64,000 nt of DNA, from assembly GCA_027919835.1 (NCBI GenBank), contig JANVFP010000022.1, forward strand, positions 62,001 to 126,000, given 5' to 3'. Shown one piece after another: positions 35,420 through 47,448 of the stretch. Position 1 is the stretch's first letter, and every line of letters begins with the position of its first letter. The translations under genes and the position numbers were made by a program. The notes beneath the pieces are model-generated. The model worked only from the letters and a program-made list of their open reading frames with translations, ran no database searches and was not told the DNA's origin. The stretch comes from Lentinula raphanica (lineage: Eukaryota; Basidiomycota; Agaricomycetes; Agaricales; Omphalotaceae).

Positions 35420-37685
35420 TTATTGATTGGGACCCATGCCAGACATCCCTTGAGACGAATTAGCTATAAACGTATTAAACGCAGCTTGATACCCGGGTGA
35501 ATACAGCATCTGTATCATCTCCTGTGTAAGAGGTGGATTCATGCCATTCATGCTCAACTGCGACATGAGCAGCTGGGGGTTCATTTGCGACATGGGCATT
35601 TGGGATAAGGGTGGTTGGGACATAGACATCGGGGTCTGTGAAGCGCTCCTTCCAGGATCTGACTTGACCACAGCATCGGAGACAGTGCTGGGGGATGGGA
35701 GCCGTTGAGGATTCGGTGGAGACGCACGGGAGGCATTCCGGGTCGATTCGGATGCAGCTTTCGACGCCCTCGCTTTCGCTAGATAATCGGTACGCTCAGA
35801 TGTTCTACCATCGGCTGGCTTCGAACGAACAGCGGTTTGCGGTTTTGGCTTTTTGGAGGGCTTCTTTGTAGGTCGATACTCGTCATCGTCGTCCATATCA
35901 ACGTCGGCATCTGAAACGCGTCGTCGTTTTCCTTTGGCTTTCGCGCTCGGGACTGGTGCAGAAATAGATGTCTTCGCCGGCGCTTCGTCGATAGACTGGA
36001 TGAACTCTATCATCGTCTTGCCCACGCGATCGTTCATACGAATGTCCTTGTGTTCTTCACGGACGTGGTGCCGCATCTCCACGATGGTTTCACTCAGTTC
36101 AGTGAGGTCCATCCTGTGACCGGGGGACGGGAGGACACCATGCACGTAGATGAGCAGTGAAAGACAAATCATCTCAATTGGCGAAACCTGCAATCAAGGA
36201 TATCAGCCAGGAGGTGAAAAGAGATTGGCATGAATTACGAACTTTCTGATACAAGTTGAAAGGTTTTGCAAGATTTTTACTCTTCGTCATCTTCACCATC
36301 AGGGAAAATGTCTCCCTAACCTTCTTCGCAAACGATTCGGGAACGGCGCCGTAATCATCTTCGTCGTCGTTCTTGCGGGCTGACTTGCCTCCCTTCTTAT
36401 CCACAACATTATCGAGCCACTTTTCAACCGGTTGTAGACTACCTGCATGCTTGAGAGGTGGTTCGCTTTTCGTAGTTGGCCACTTGTCCATCAAATAGAC
36501 AGCTTGAGCGATACACCGGAAGTCCGAGCCACGACTTATGTCCCAGGGAATGGTAGAACCCAAAGATTCCGAAACGAACTCCTCGACAAGAGTGCGAATG
36601 AACTGGGCGCGAGGAGTATTGATGACGTGCAGCTTTTCTGCAGATGTGAGAGCCATTCCCAGTTGGACACGCTACATGTGAGTTACAGTCAACCCACTGA
36701 ATAACGTGAGGTTCAACATGTACGTACTTGGAAAATATCTCGTTCGTTGGCATCGGTCAATTCAGAATATTCAACACAAACGATTTGCTTGTTCGCGAAC
36801 ATTTGCCTATATTTGTCAGGGAGTATTTTGCGTTTCGAATTCTGTTTGGAAGATTCGGTATTGTCTTTATACCATAATTTTTCACCCGTATGCCTAGAGT
36901 GATTAGGTTAGTGGTATCCAAATGTTGTAGAGGATGTTTCCTACGAGTCTTTGTCTAAAAACATAGAACGAGTGAAGATAAGTTACGGAGTCAAGTCTTA
37001 ACAAAAGACTGAGGAACGAACGTGGTATCTACTGAACAGTAAGTGGTTTGTTATGTTGTTTGACACGTAAATAACTCACCTCTCCATCCATGAAACTATG
37101 CAACAGAGAAAATCATGAGTTGGCTTCCGCTGCGTAGCGGGAACGTTGACGATACACACCGTTGTATACTAGTCAATCTTTGTTTGCCGTCGATACAGGT
37201 TCTCGTTTCCCAGCCATCCGGATGGTTGTAAACCGCTGTATTTCAAGTGCTAAGCGCATTGTCGTATAGGGAATGGAATCACCAACCGAAAATGATAGGA
37301 GGGATATAGAAGTTACGGAGGATAGAGTCGATAAGGTTCGTTTGTTTTTCTTTCGTCCAAACAACATCTGATTGATTTCAGAGTCAGGCGAGATTCGTGA
37401 CCCACAGAAAAGTTGAATAGCACCTCGCTGGTATTCTGGGTCAAGATTGATGTCACCAGAACTAATCTGGTCTTCATCTCTGGTTAACACCAATGTAGAG
37501 CCATTGTTATACAGTTACGCACCGTATAAAGCCTGAGCTGTGTATGTTGTCGCACGAGGAGGTTTCAGCGTGCTTTGCAAAACATATCCGCCGCTGGTAC
37601 CTCTGCGGTTGCGCGACGTTGAGGCTCGAGCATCGTCTTGTAGCTCATCTATCTCAGAGAGTTCTGAGAGTTCTTCGTCGAGCAT
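35420..37685 (-). CDS. DUF262 (ParB-like nuclease superfamily) protein
   Basis: Ten exons (37685-37523, 37471-37424, 37367-37287, 37235-37160, 37095-37080, 37028-37022, 36954-36945, 36893-36728, 36671-36243, 36187-35420) join to 587 residues. DUF262 landmarks: SGDINLDPEYQRDVVW, LIDSILRNFYIPPIIF, TRTCIDGKQRLTSIQRFMDG (the ParB-like motif), LGMALTSAEKLHVINTPRA and SRGSDFRCIAQAVYLMDKW. A Ser/Pro-rich, Met- and Gln-rich tail with a basic KRRR stretch suggests a nuclear location. Exons 6 and 7 are 7 and 10 nt long and encode IPHKDS. The fungal role is unknown; bacterial DUF262 proteins occur in restriction systems. Its start codon lies about 114 bp from the next, divergent gene. Confidence 0.88.
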
Positions 37686-37799
37686 GATTTTTGCGGGTAA
37701 TGGCTGATTGAGATAGACGTTGTTCGACGTTGGACAGAAGGATTTTCTGCCACGTGATGAAAAACTCTGTTGTTTTTAGACAGCTTACATCAAGCTTAC

Positions 37800-39426
37800 A
37801 TGCAGAAATGTAAAGAGCTCAGTCGACTCACAAAGGCTCCCGGACTTTCATCTTTATTGGTGCGTCTATCAGAGCTTTTTCTGACCTCTAACGCTCATTT
37901 TGATCATCAGTTTCGTAAACAAAGCCCAGCTTCTTCCTCCGCCATCCAACCTCTCCAAGAAACAGCTGTCGTACTTGATCCAGGCCATCCGGGTGTCGCC
38001 TTTCCAAGAAAACATCTTCCTCGTTTCTATCATAACGTACTCAGTGTGACTGCTACACCCTTTGGATTACTTCAACCAGAGTCTGTTCCATGCCAGCCAC
38101 CATTCGATGTTGCTATTGAATCATGGGTCGAGCGAATATCACGCTCTCTCACCGAATCGACAACAACTCAACCCACGCTTGCGCCGGTCCACTTGCCCAA
38201 GTTCCAAAAACGTGGACGTCTTTCTATGTCTCTAGTCACGGTAGCGGGAAAGAAGGCGACGAGCAAGAAGAAGGTTGTACGCTTGAGGATTATTAACAAG
38301 ATCAAAAGTGCATTGTATCTGGCTGTAATACGGGCAGCGGTTGTGGAGAATGGAAAATTATCCCTGGACAAAGTATCACCGCGTTCAGATCTCATTTGTC
38401 AAGGTGTGAGGAACTAGATGACGCTAGTTAGATGGTTCTGAATTTTCTCCATGATCACAGGTTGGACATATACAGTCTATCCAAACCTAGAAATTTATCG
38501 AATGCCATTCTCTGAACTCATCCCTGTCATCCTTGATGCTTTACACGCAATACAGAAGAGAGCTCGCGAACTTGAGACTCGTTGGGCACAGAAATCTCTT
38601 GTTTGTTGATTCCTTCATGTCCCCCATCTCTGTATATTAATGGCTCCATAGAGAGGTCGAAATCTGAAGCCACCTCACAACATACCCCCACCTAGCAAAT
38701 TAGAAATCACACTTCCAGTGGAAAAGAGCCTGGATCCTTATGATCACAGAAATGTAAGCTCAATGTGTCTCAAAACAATGGAGATCTTCTCAGTCAGAGA
38801 ACAGTCCAGCCTTTCTACTCTCTCCAATACTACAATGAAGGAATACGAGATTCCCCCGACTGCATCTTCCGACGCTAAAGCGAGCTCAAGAAGCTCTGAG
38901 ATATACTACCCACCTGAACCACAACCAATAACACAACGACCGCTGCCACAAGCTACCTCGCAGATAGAACTAGATCAATCATTTCCCCAAATCGATGACG
39001 GTCCAAGAACGTCTCATGCCCATGAAGACGGAGAGAATCCAGACCTAAATCGGTTACTGTCGGTATGTAGCCCTTAAGTCTTCTGCTTCAGCTCTGATCT
39101 CGAAATCTGGATGATAGCTCTTAGATTCGACACCCGTAGGGAAGCGTAAGAGCAAAAGCAACAAATCATCCAGGGCTCACTCAGAACACGATAAACACAA
39201 CCGTTCCAAACGTTGTTCAAGTTCACAATTCGCAGCATTCGAGGACTCGCTTCGCAATCATCCTTCTCGTGAGAGTTTGATTGGCGCCACTACAAAGGGC
39301 AAACTATTCAGAAGTCGTCCTGTGGTCAATCCTGACGCGGGCAAAGAAGAAAACAGGTCCACGGGCATTATGCACAGGGATCAGCAAAAGCGAGAGATCA
39401 AACCTTCCGAGTATCGAAGGAAGTAG
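37800..39426 (+). CDS. Unrecognised 453-residue protein
   Basis: Six exons (37800-37859, 37911-38403, 38461-38600, 38652-38753, 38805-39062, 39118-39426) join in phase. The N-terminal half has a compact, likely folded region, including a Lys-rich loop (GKKATSKKKVVRLRIINK), a helix of Ala-rich residues and GWTYTVYPNLEIYRMPFSEL before a charged helix. The C-terminal half is Ser/Pro-rich and probably disordered, ending with basic clusters. I recognise no family. The start is the first ATG after an in-frame stop and a possible acceptor (tttttag near 37779), so a further 5' exon is possible. It is transcribed divergently from the DUF262 gene. Confidence 0.7.
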
Positions 39427-39744
39427 GATAACGAGTTTGGGCATCGGGCTTACCAAGACGGGTTTGTGGATTGAACCTGTATCGCGTTGTAGTCGCCGAA
39501 TTTTGCCCTTCCTAACGCTCGCGACATGTTACCTTCTCAGCCATGCTAAGGTCAAAAGTTCACTATCAGAATGGGTTGAAATACATATGTACTCCTCGTT
39601 ATCATCTCATCCAGATTACTTACAAGAACTGCCAGGAAAGTTAAGGTTAACATACGATATATTATAATCTACCAGCATTCCCATATCCATAGTCCGATTT
39701 GACAAAGCCAAATTTTCAGCACGCTGCACACTCGGGTTGTCTTT

Positions 39745-42206
39745 TCACCATCTGAGCCATTCACCGTAGAGATTTGGACGCTCCGCTCTGATATACGACT
39801 CAAACGTCCTTTTGAGAACAGCAGACCAGTCAAGGTCACGCTTGTCTGACTCAACGGTCTCCTCCTCTTCTATGCCGTTACGGTCATCTGCAACTGCAGA
39901 ACTAAACGAGATGTTCTTCCCTTGTAGTGCTGCTCTAGCCATGCGCTCGCCAACGCTAAATCTTGGACCTAGATCCGGCCAATTTCTCGTTGGATCGAAA
40001 GGTTTCCACCTATGAAAAATACTCATTAAACATGTAAGTGACAGGAGGAGGCAATAACTCTTACCAGAAGTTATGGAAATGATACGAATAAGCCCCTCTG
40101 AAGAATCCATTGAAACCCAGAGATTGTGGTGCAGCACTACTTTGTTGTGGAGTATCAAAGAAATCAGCAAATCTAGCATGGAGGGTAGAGGGTGAGATTC
40201 AACTCAATCATGAACATGCGCGATGAGACACGATACGTACTCGACAAAGTAAGGCTGCGGAGGTCTATCTCGCTGATAGTACTCGGTATTCAGCCACGCC
40301 GAATCGAAGAGGGCATCCGGTAATCTCAACAACAGTCCTTCGAGATGTGCGTCGGCGGTATATCGAGAAACGGTCATGGGGTGAAAGTCAAGGCCGTTCT
40401 TCAGCGCAGTTCTGAACAAAAACGAGCCTAAAGCAGAGCCCTTGTTCATTCGCAGCACAGCAGTGTTGTACTTTTCAAGCCGCGACCAACGATAAGCGAA
40501 CGCTCCTTTCCAACCCCAGAGCTCTTCCCAATCTCGGAGTAGGATAGTATCCGCATCGAGATAGATACCGCCGAAACGATGGCAAAGAACAAAGCGAGCC
40601 ATGTCAGATAAGATGACTGACATTCGATCGTACGCTGAAGCCGATGTAGAACCGGTACGATTGATAATGTCGTCCTCGTTTGCTTTCTTCGTGGACGTCT
40701 CGTTTGCACTGCTCTCGTCTTCGTGTTTCACACTGATCACATAGCCACCGGAGTTGAAAAGCGAATCTTGCAATATTCTCCACTCATTCTTGATTTCTGG
40801 GACACCATCAAGCTGTTCCGTGGTATTCCAAAGTTTGAACTTGATCACGTCTTTGAATCGGGGATGGAGGAAAGGGGATGCCCAAGGGCTGAGCTTCAAC
40901 TGTTCGAACATGTCATTTAGAGCATTCGGATTAGGGATTGCAGCTGCAGGACCGGGATTGATCCAAAGCCAGAATTCAGGACGGCAAATTTGTGAATTCG
41001 CTGGCCATGTCTCTAAATGGATACCGGTGTTCTGCGTGTAGAGGAAAGACAGAAGCGCGAGATATGGTTTATCGGTAAAGGGACCAGTCCAAAACATATG
41101 GAAGATGCGGGGATTCTCTGGATCACATGGGGAAGGGAGAGCTGCGTTGGGCGTGTGTTTGATAGGAGAGGGAAGCACTAATTGAGGCTCCCAATCAGCG
41201 CCGCGCTTTTTGGAAAGCCCTGCGTCAGGATCCTCTGTGGCATCAGCTTCACCAGGTGCAAGAGGACGTCGAAGAGGATGAGGATGTGTTTCCTCGTCTT
41301 CTGATGATTCAGATTGCGCTTCAACGGTCGCATTGGACTGTTCCAGGTAAATGTACTTCCAATCATCCATCTTCCCTCTCCGTGTCCGTTGGCCGTTGTC
41401 AAGTCCACCACCAAGGCGTAAAACTTCCAAACAGTCTCTGACATACTATAGAAGTGGTTTCTTAAGTAGAATGAGGTTGTGATATTGAGAGAGCATACCT
41501 TGTTCTCTGAAAAGTCGCAATGCTTCATTATCACGTCCATGTCAGCAACACTACCAGGAACAGGACGCGGTGGGTAAGCAACATTAGGTGGGGTGCTTTG
41601 GATATCAAGATAGACTCGTTTAGAACCTACGCCCAGAGTGTCGGTGTCGGTATTGGGTGTCACCACAGAAGGTGGCGGTCTATAGCGTGAAGGAGTGATA
41701 TTGCGTTGTTTTGCGGGTAAGGCGGGATTCTGAGGAGGTGAAGTGAGGCCAATCATTTTTGGAACTGTCGATGTATATCGTTAGTGAAAGTGCACACGAC
41801 ACAAGAGCGAAGAGAACACACTGCTGCGTCTGGATGGATAATGACCACTAGCAATCTCCCATTTCCATATCCGCTGCAAGTCCTCGCGCCTGAACACTAG
41901 CGTAGACGGGTCACCAGGCCATGTTTCTGGCCATTCTGGGGCGCCAACATTTCGCGAGAACAACATCACGGTCATGACCATTGCCAAGCACGCAAAGCAT
42001 ATGAGAATCAGTGTCCGCTTTCTGCCCATTGGCTTTGGAAGTTTGGCTTGAACCTGACGCCATGATGGTAGATTTGGGGCTAGAACACGTAGATGGCGGT
42101 TTGGAACGCCTGGCAGCGGGATAAATACTTGTTTGGTCAATCCCTGAGGTTTGAGGTGCAGCTTTTCGTACACAGCTGAATGCGTAGGGAGCGTAGCGCT
42201 GGGCAT
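39745..42206 (-). CDS. Glycosyltransferase family 32 (DXD) type II membrane protein
   Basis: Five exons (42206-41822, 41764-41499, 41445-40241, 40172-40065, 40009-39745) join to 742 residues. A cytoplasmic N-terminus is followed by one membrane anchor (LILICFACLAMVMTVMLFS) and a long luminal stem. The catalytic region has PRIFHMFWTGPF near its start and LSDMARFVLCHRFGGIYLDA, with the DAD of the DXD motif that binds the nucleotide sugar through manganese; AYSYHFHNFWW follows. GT32 enzymes (Och1-type and relatives) add mannose or galactose in the Golgi. The donor and acceptor here cannot be read from sequence. A start further upstream at 42359 is open in the same frame but would add a hydrophobic stretch, so 42206 is preferred. 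Confidence 0.88.
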
Positions 42207-43647
42207 AATGCTCAGAGAAGGGGCCAGCCGTGAATACAATGGCCAGCACCACGCGAAAGCGTAGAAAGAAATATTAAGTAGAGATGGAAGAACAGACCGG
42301 GAAACGCTGGGAAACGTGTCTGTGCAATCTACGGTGGCTGTGCTGCAGAAGAAATTCACGGACCTAATATTACAGCGCTCTTTTTGTTCCTTTCAATCTA
42401 TGCTCAATACAGATTTCAACGCGTTCGTGTTTGCAATCGATTAGGGAACGAGCATGATCAATAATGCTTTCAGAAAAACAGGTGGGATTGAATCATTCTC
42501 GTGGTGAAACTTGGGGATCTAAATGGTGAGCCACCGTGTCGATGATATCCCGCCTGCGAAAGGCTGACTCTAAGGCCGTAGACCACAGCACCTTCCCTTC
42601 GAGCTGTCATTCTGCAGCATACACGGAAGCTGAGACTGCTTCCAACCTGAAATGGCATATAAGTTCATACCATGTCAAGTCCTTCAGCCCACACATGCAC
42701 TCCAGGAATCAGAATACTCCTGAAAATCCGGACAATACTACTTCAATGAGGATGGGCTTTGCCTGACGTTATTCTTGAAGCTCATGCACATGGTTCAATT
42801 TATCATCTGACGGGAGTGAAATGCGAGATATCACTGATATCTCATTGTTGGGACCTCTTGGAGATAGGTGAAATTCTCTCGGTTCCGAGCTTTGTACCAT
42901 ACGACTCGAGCTTCTCTTCTTTCAGGACCTAGCAGGACCTCTGGCTCGCGATTATCTGTGCAAGCAATCGGATTGAGAGGCACTCGTTTGGCTTAAGGCA
43001 GGCCTTCACACATGGTGCATAGTTCAGAAGCTCAGAGTCCTCTCATTCTCGAACTCCTGGCCGATGACGTGCGGTAGTGCTCAGGTATATTCCAATATCG
43101 ATGACTGGCGTTGAATATTAGTGAAAATAAGCTGTACCTCAAGCTCCCAGTTACAGTGCAATTGGGGTATCATTCAGAGAAACAACCAGCTCGTTCTCAG
43201 GGAAAGAACGAGAATCAACTCTCCTATGCATTATCACTTCAATGCTTGAACCTCGGGACATCTTTGGTCAATACCATAGTATGAGGTTGTATTCAGGTGA
43301 GAATACTTCGAGAGCCCTGTCACTTGTGAAATTAACGCAGGCTTTTGGCGATATGTGATAGTGATGCTCCAGAAGGCTCGACTTCTGACGTGGAAATACC
43401 GGATGTTTATGAAGATTGCAAAAATCGGCTTGTATCATGACCCACGGCATATTACAAGTACCAACTGCAATCGGTCTGCATATGGCAACTGTAGACTTTG
43501 TATCTTCAATCGATTGGTCTATTGAATGCCGCGTCCATCATCAGGTCCTTGGAGCTGAAAATATGGACTCGACGTTCCTTGAATGTTAACGGGCCGTCGA
43601 CGTATTCTCAATGTACTTAAATGAACTTTTGCGAGACCCAACTGGTT
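42207..43647. other. Divergent intergenic region
   Basis: 1.4 kb between the divergent GT32 and GH127 genes, so it should hold both promoters. No open frame with coding character, repeat or known site was recognised. Confidence 0.45.
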
Positions 43648-46600
43648 ATGGCTCGCTTTGTTCTCTTGCTTACCGTTAGCGGTCTCTTCTCTCAAGCTCT
43701 AAGTCAGACAGGCCGTGAGTCTTACTCTCAATCACCTTTCAGTGGTCTAACTTGATCCAAAGTTGCACCTAAACAGTACCTTTCTCTTCCCTTGGGAAGT
43801 ATCAGACCAACAGGATGGTTATTTGATCAGGTAATCAGAATCCGGATTTCCTCGAGTGGCTTCTCAGTGTACTTCATTTGAAGCTCATGGTTCAGACCAA
43901 CGGTCTCGCAGGCCACGAACATGAATTTTATGATTAGTGAGTTCACGACCACTCGTGAACTTAGTGTTCGTTGATGTAACATACGTTGGGCTAGCGTGTC
44001 TGAAACTGACTGGATGGGCGGACCTTCGTATTATTCTAGCTTGGAAGAAGGTACTGCAATCGTGCTATTGTGTTGCTAGGTTATTTTTCACTGTTCAACG
44101 TTACATCTAGCTGGCAGCTACTGGTCAATGGAAATCGTCTCTTGCATCAGAAACCATTCTTACAGTTACTCTTCACGGTCTACAGGTTCAACGCCATGGT
44201 TCCCAATGGCATCTTGGCAAATAACTCAGCTATCATTGAAAGAACTCAAGAGTTTCTCGACTACGTCTTGGATCACCAAGACTCGACCGGATGGATGGGT
44301 CCGGAGGTCAACACAACGAAACCTAGGTATCTGTGGGGAAGGTATACAACATGACTATCTCGCCCATGAGATCAGCCAGCACTCAACGCGAATCTTTGAT
44401 AGATATCCTTTCATGTTCGGTGCAATTCAAATGGTTGAATACAACCCGGACCTGACCGACAGAGTTGTCGATGCGTTATACAAGTTCGTCAACCTAGCCA
44501 ATCAAATGCTGCACAACAATGGCGAAGGAATAGAGCCTTGGACTCAAACACGTTGGGAGGATTTCGTTATGACCTTGCAATGGTGAGCTTAGATGAACAC
44601 CATTCTTCGTGATTAATCGTGCGAGTTGACTTAATCATAGGTTGTATGACTTTCACCCAAATGGGAACGAGGCACTTCTGATCGATACAATGGAGCAACT
44701 TAAGTATACAGGTGTTCCATGGGAAGAGGTGTTTGAGGCCCAGGTAAGTCTCAATCCCAAGTCGCCCTTCGCTTTACTGACCCTATAGTAGTATTTCCCA
44801 ACCACAGCTAGTACATATCTCACTTTTTGTCGAATAACCGAAATTGCTCAACTGATATACAGCGGACGATCTTCCTAATCCTCTGGGATACGTCTTATCA
44901 GTGAGTGAAATGGATTTCGATTTCAGTAAACCTCTTGCTAAAGTACAATCTTCAGTGGCATGGAGTGAACATGGCAGAAGGATTGAAAGCGTTACCTGCA
45001 ACTTATCGCTTTACGCATAATCAATCTGGTTCGCATTTGTCAAGACAAAGGTTCTGTTCATTGACATCCTTCTTTTCAGATCTCGACAGGGCCAGTGAAG
45101 GATGGGATCTACTGTTCCAATACCATGGGCGCCCGTCTGGCATATACGCCGCGGATGAGTATCTGGCGGGATTGGAAGCTGCAAGAGGGTAGGTCAGAGA
45201 AGAATGCTCCTCCAGGATGAACTAACACGACTTTGATAGGACTGAATTATGCCTAGTCGTGGCAAGTACTGTTGTCATTGAGTGTCTATCACAAGCTCAA
45301 ACATATATCTTCAGGAAACAATGTTTTCGTGAGTCAAATGCGTTTGCTTGAAGTCGCTTGCCCAACTCAAGGATACCCAAACAGAGGCTCGTACCTATAT
45401 CAAGTGATCGGAGATCCCAAATACGTCGATCGGGTAGGTGATAATGGTCATAGATAAGTATTAACACCAACATCTAAGAGTCCTTGAAACAGGTTGAACG
45501 GATTGCTTATAACGCACTTCCAGCTGAGTTGACTGGAGGTAGGTCATGGTCCGCCTGTTTGATTTTGTCTTACACTGGAAACAGACTTTTGGTCGCGGCA
45601 ATACCTCCAACAGCAGAATCAGATTGCGGCCAAAAACATGACACCGTAAGTCAATCCAAGTGCCTCACATACTTCCCGAATTGCTCACAAGTATGATAGG
45701 AATCCGTTCCCCAATGACGGGTCAGTGCTTGAACACATTGTGAACCGTTTGAATGCTTACATTCCTACCACTAGGCCATACTCTAATGTCTTCGGTTTGG
45801 AGCCCAATTATCCGTAAGTGACGACGAAACAAGACAATACTAATCGTCTGAATGTTTGTACAGCTGCTGCACTGTGAACCATCCACAAGGATGGCCTAAA
45901 TTCATCACCAATGCATTCGTGACTACAGCAGATCAGAGCTCCCTTGCTCAAGTCTACCTCGGACCATTCCAGACTCAAACTACACTTGCTACAGGTCTGT
46001 CCTCAATCCAGGTTTATCACTTGCTGTTTGCTTCATGTGGATCATTCACAGAGAACGCTGTGACTGTAACGGTTAACACTATCTATCCATTCAGCGACTT
46101 ATTGAACACGACCATTACCGCTGCCAAAGCGTTCACTTACTACGTCCGTATCCCAAGCTGGGTTGTCAATGGTACCATATCAATCAACGGTGGTAAAGCG
46201 GCCGCGGTCTCCCCCAACAATGGTCTTCAGGCAGTACCCGTCGAGGCCGGAACAACAACATTCACACTGAATCTTCCAGCTGAAATCACGACGGGTATGT
46301 TTCCCCTCTTGCGGAAAATTTCTCAGCACCTATAGTAATTCATTTTCTTGTTTAGAAAGCCGACCTCATGGATCGATTGCTGTTCATAGAGGACCGCTGC
46401 ACTACGCCTTCGACAGTATGTACATGGATCAAAATAATGAGTTGATGCTCCTTACATATGTTTTTCCTAGTTCCGCGGACGTCCAAGGTCTTGACCCAGA
46501 ATGCAGAGCAACCCGATGCAAAAGATTTGGAATTTGATGCTACCGCAGCTTGGGAATATGCTATCGACCCATCAACTCTGAAATTTGTCAATAACCCTCC

Positions 46601-46885
46601 TGCATCTGGAACGCTTCCTTCACCGGTGTACGACTCGGGGCTTCCCCCATTGTCAATGACAGTCACGGCTTGTCCAATCAATTGGCCCGTGGCCGGTTCT
46701 ACTTTTGCTTCAGCCCCGCCGACCAATCCTGCTTGCACCGGAGCGCAGAAGACGATCACTCTTACACCCTACGGAGTAAGCTCTGTCCTTCTCTCAGATA
46801 ATGCATTGCTCACTATATCATCATTGTTCATGATCAGGCCACCAAGTTGCGGATTGGTGAATTCCCTGTATTCACAGCGAAGTGA
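43648..46885 (+). CDS. Secreted glycoside hydrolase, GH127-type (DUF1680, beta-L-arabinofuranosidase-like)
   Basis: About 24 short exons, all joining in phase, span 3.2 kb. A signal peptide (MARFVLLLTVSGLFSQALS) is followed by LPLGSIRPTGWLFDQ and TNGLAGHEHEF, TDWMGGPSYYSSLEE and RYPFMFGAIQMVEYNPD, the alpha/alpha-barrel landmarks. In the characterised bifidobacterial enzyme the catalytic cysteine and its zinc use a Glu-x-Cys and a Cys-Cys pair. Both occur here, in RGTELCLVVETMFS and NYPCCTVNHPQGW. The C-terminal third is beta-rich and ends TKLRIGEFPVFTAK at 46883-46885. A likely substrate is plant or fungal arabinose-bearing glycan, outside the cell. The intron 45262-45314 has a GCAAGT donor. 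The next gene is also a secreted hydrolase on the same strand. Confidence 0.85.
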
Positions 46886-47448
46886 TAAGATATGGGCAAC
46901 ATCGCCGTCGAAGTATAATGATGTACATCCTGCGATGTTAGTGTTATTGTTGATAAGTTGCTGAGTTGCAATGATATCGTTCTTTCGAGTGAGTCAGGCT
47001 TCAAAGCCTGTCAACAATGTCGGCAAGTTTTAAAATGTGATGATTGGCAATTGCAGAATGAGATAGAATCGCCTCGGAGGCAGGTCGCCCAGATACCTAA
47101 GTAGGAGTCGCTTTCACAGGTTCCTTGCCTCCTTGCGCTCCGTTCTGAATCTATAGCCAATACTGTTTCTGCACCCGGATCAATCTCCCGTTCGTGCCAT
47201 GAGGTGAAATCTGTGCTCTCTACTTTGCTCATCGTGCGTACAGATCTTCTGGAATTTCAGTATCCTGAATGGTGGTCAGTCCACGTCGAACATGAAATTC
47301 GTCCACCACAAGCGCGAGTGCTTCTCTCTTATCGTAACCATGTGGTAGCGGCCCTCTAGCATTCAAATGAGGTGAATGGCGATAACCTAATGTACATAAG
47401 TGACAGCATCCCATTGGCCTTAATACCTCTCTGCGCGCTCAAGATATC
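46886..47448. other. Spacer between two secreted hydrolase genes
   Basis: About 560 bp carrying the GH127 3' end and the carboxypeptidase promoter. No specific signal was recognised. Confidence 0.4.
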
